Below are positions 5,805 through 6,206 of a DNA stretch of 6,206 nucleotides, piece by piece. This DNA is from Pedobacter sp. UBA2067 (GTDB lineage: Bacteria; Bacteroidota; Bacteroidia; Sphingobacteriales; Sphingobacteriaceae): NCBI GenBank assembly GCA_002333205.1, contig DDAD01000078.1, forward strand, positions 1,128-7,333. Direction: 5' to 3'. The first letter of the stretch is position 1. Each line of letters opens with the position of its first letter. Under the pieces are notes generated by a model. The model did not search any database. It was not told where the DNA came from and saw only the letters and a program-made list of their open reading frames with translations. A program made the translations under genes and the position numbers.

Positions 5805-6206
5805 TTATCCTTTTGGATTCAGCGCTTGCTCAATCCGATCAGAAAGATCTTCCAAATGGTATTTACTTACACCAGAAGCTTGATTAGAGGCTGCCTTGAT
5901 GCTAGTATTCAAGGCTCTTAATTCGCCTTTAACAACAGATGCAACATCGCTTTGCATAGCAGAAAGTGAATTACCCGAACCTGAACTAGTTCTTTGAATC
6001 GTCATCATCAAAGATGTTGGTGTTTTATCCGCCGGCTTAATCAGCCCGATCATCTTGTCAACATACGCTTTCTGCAGATTACGACGATAAAGATCAATTT
6101 CCTTATTCGACTTCAGCTCTGTGAAAACAGCGTTATCCATGTCTTCGAAGAAGTCTGTAATCTTATAAGCAGATTTTCCATCAGCAGCCTCAGCAGAAAT
6201 TAGCTT
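5805..6206 (-). CDS. Zinc-dependent metalloprotease of DUF5117/DUF4953 type, C-terminal part (5' end beyond the window)
   Basis: Only the last 133 residues are present; the frame is open to base 6206, so the ATG at 6140 is an internal Met and not a start. The fragment matches the C-terminal tail seen in large (about 800-residue) Bacteroidota secreted zinc metalloproteases with DUF5118-DUF5117-DUF4953 architecture. Recognisable pieces are a helical stretch ending DMDNAVFTEL, then EIDLYRRNLQKAYVDKMIGLI at about 37-56, a Ser/Thr-rich linker, DVASVVKGELRALNTSIKAA at 87-106, and SKYHLEDLSDRIEQALNPKG at the end. The catalytic HExxH motif would lie outside the window, so activity cannot be judged here. 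Its family is normally exported, but that cannot be seen in this fragment. Recognition rests on the tail pattern alone, which is why confidence is not higher. Confidence 0.75.
   Translation of the reverse strand, partial: KLISAEAADGKSAYKITDFFEDMDNAVFTELKSNKEIDLYRRNLQKAYVDKMIGLIKPADKTPTSLMMTIQRTSSGSGNSLSAMQSDVASVVKGELRALNTSIKAASNQASGVSKYHLEDLSDRIEQALNPKG

Overview
The window looks like chromosomal DNA of a Bacteroidota bacterium, most likely Sphingobacteriaceae (Pedobacter-like). Evidence: a GIN-domain secreted protein, a Bacteroidota-type hotdog thioesterase, a TonB C-terminal domain protein with YwqK/MORN-like repeats, a THYN1-like EVE protein, the C-terminus of a DUF5117/DUF4953-type zinc metalloprotease, TAnnTTTG-type promoter elements and mostly no Shine-Dalgarno sequences. 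The genus is inferred from protein style only.

Layout, left to right. (1) 1-1105, minus: N-terminal 368 residues of a cytoplasmic GH13 alpha-amylase that runs off the left edge. (2) 1106-1180: short divergent promoter region. (3) 1181-1702, plus: acyl-CoA thioesterase, meeting tail to tail, with 6 bp between stop codons, (4) 1709-2278, minus: an unrecognised secreted protein. (5) 2358-2762, minus: EVE-domain protein. (6) 2840-3775, minus: secreted TonB_C/MORN-like protein whose apparent original signal peptide carries an in-frame amber codon. (7) 3776-3950: divergent intergenic region. (8) 3951-4907, plus: secreted TolB-like PD40 beta-propeller. (9) 4924-4963: strong hairpin terminator shared with (10) 4984-5592, minus: GIN-domain secreted protein behind a good ECF-sigma-type promoter. 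(11) 5759-5784: intrinsic terminator of (12) 5805-6206, minus: C-terminal 133 residues of the metalloprotease, running off the right edge.

The genes do not form an obvious pathway. Most seem separately transcribed, each with its own promoter-like element and often its own terminator. The amylase degrades alpha-glucan in the cytoplasm and the thioesterase acts on acyl-CoA. The EVE protein probably reads modified nucleic acid. The remaining five proteins are exported or envelope-associated, or (the metalloprotease) known to be so in its family. No RNA gene, insertion sequence, CRISPR array or prophage was seen, and no gene-free stretch exceeds 300 bases (the longest is 5593-5804).

I found no convincing undescribed multi-gene system. 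The best leads are the amber codon inside the signal peptide of the TonB_C protein, the ECF-type promoter controlling the GIN protein, and leaderless-type starts on the thioesterase and EVE genes.
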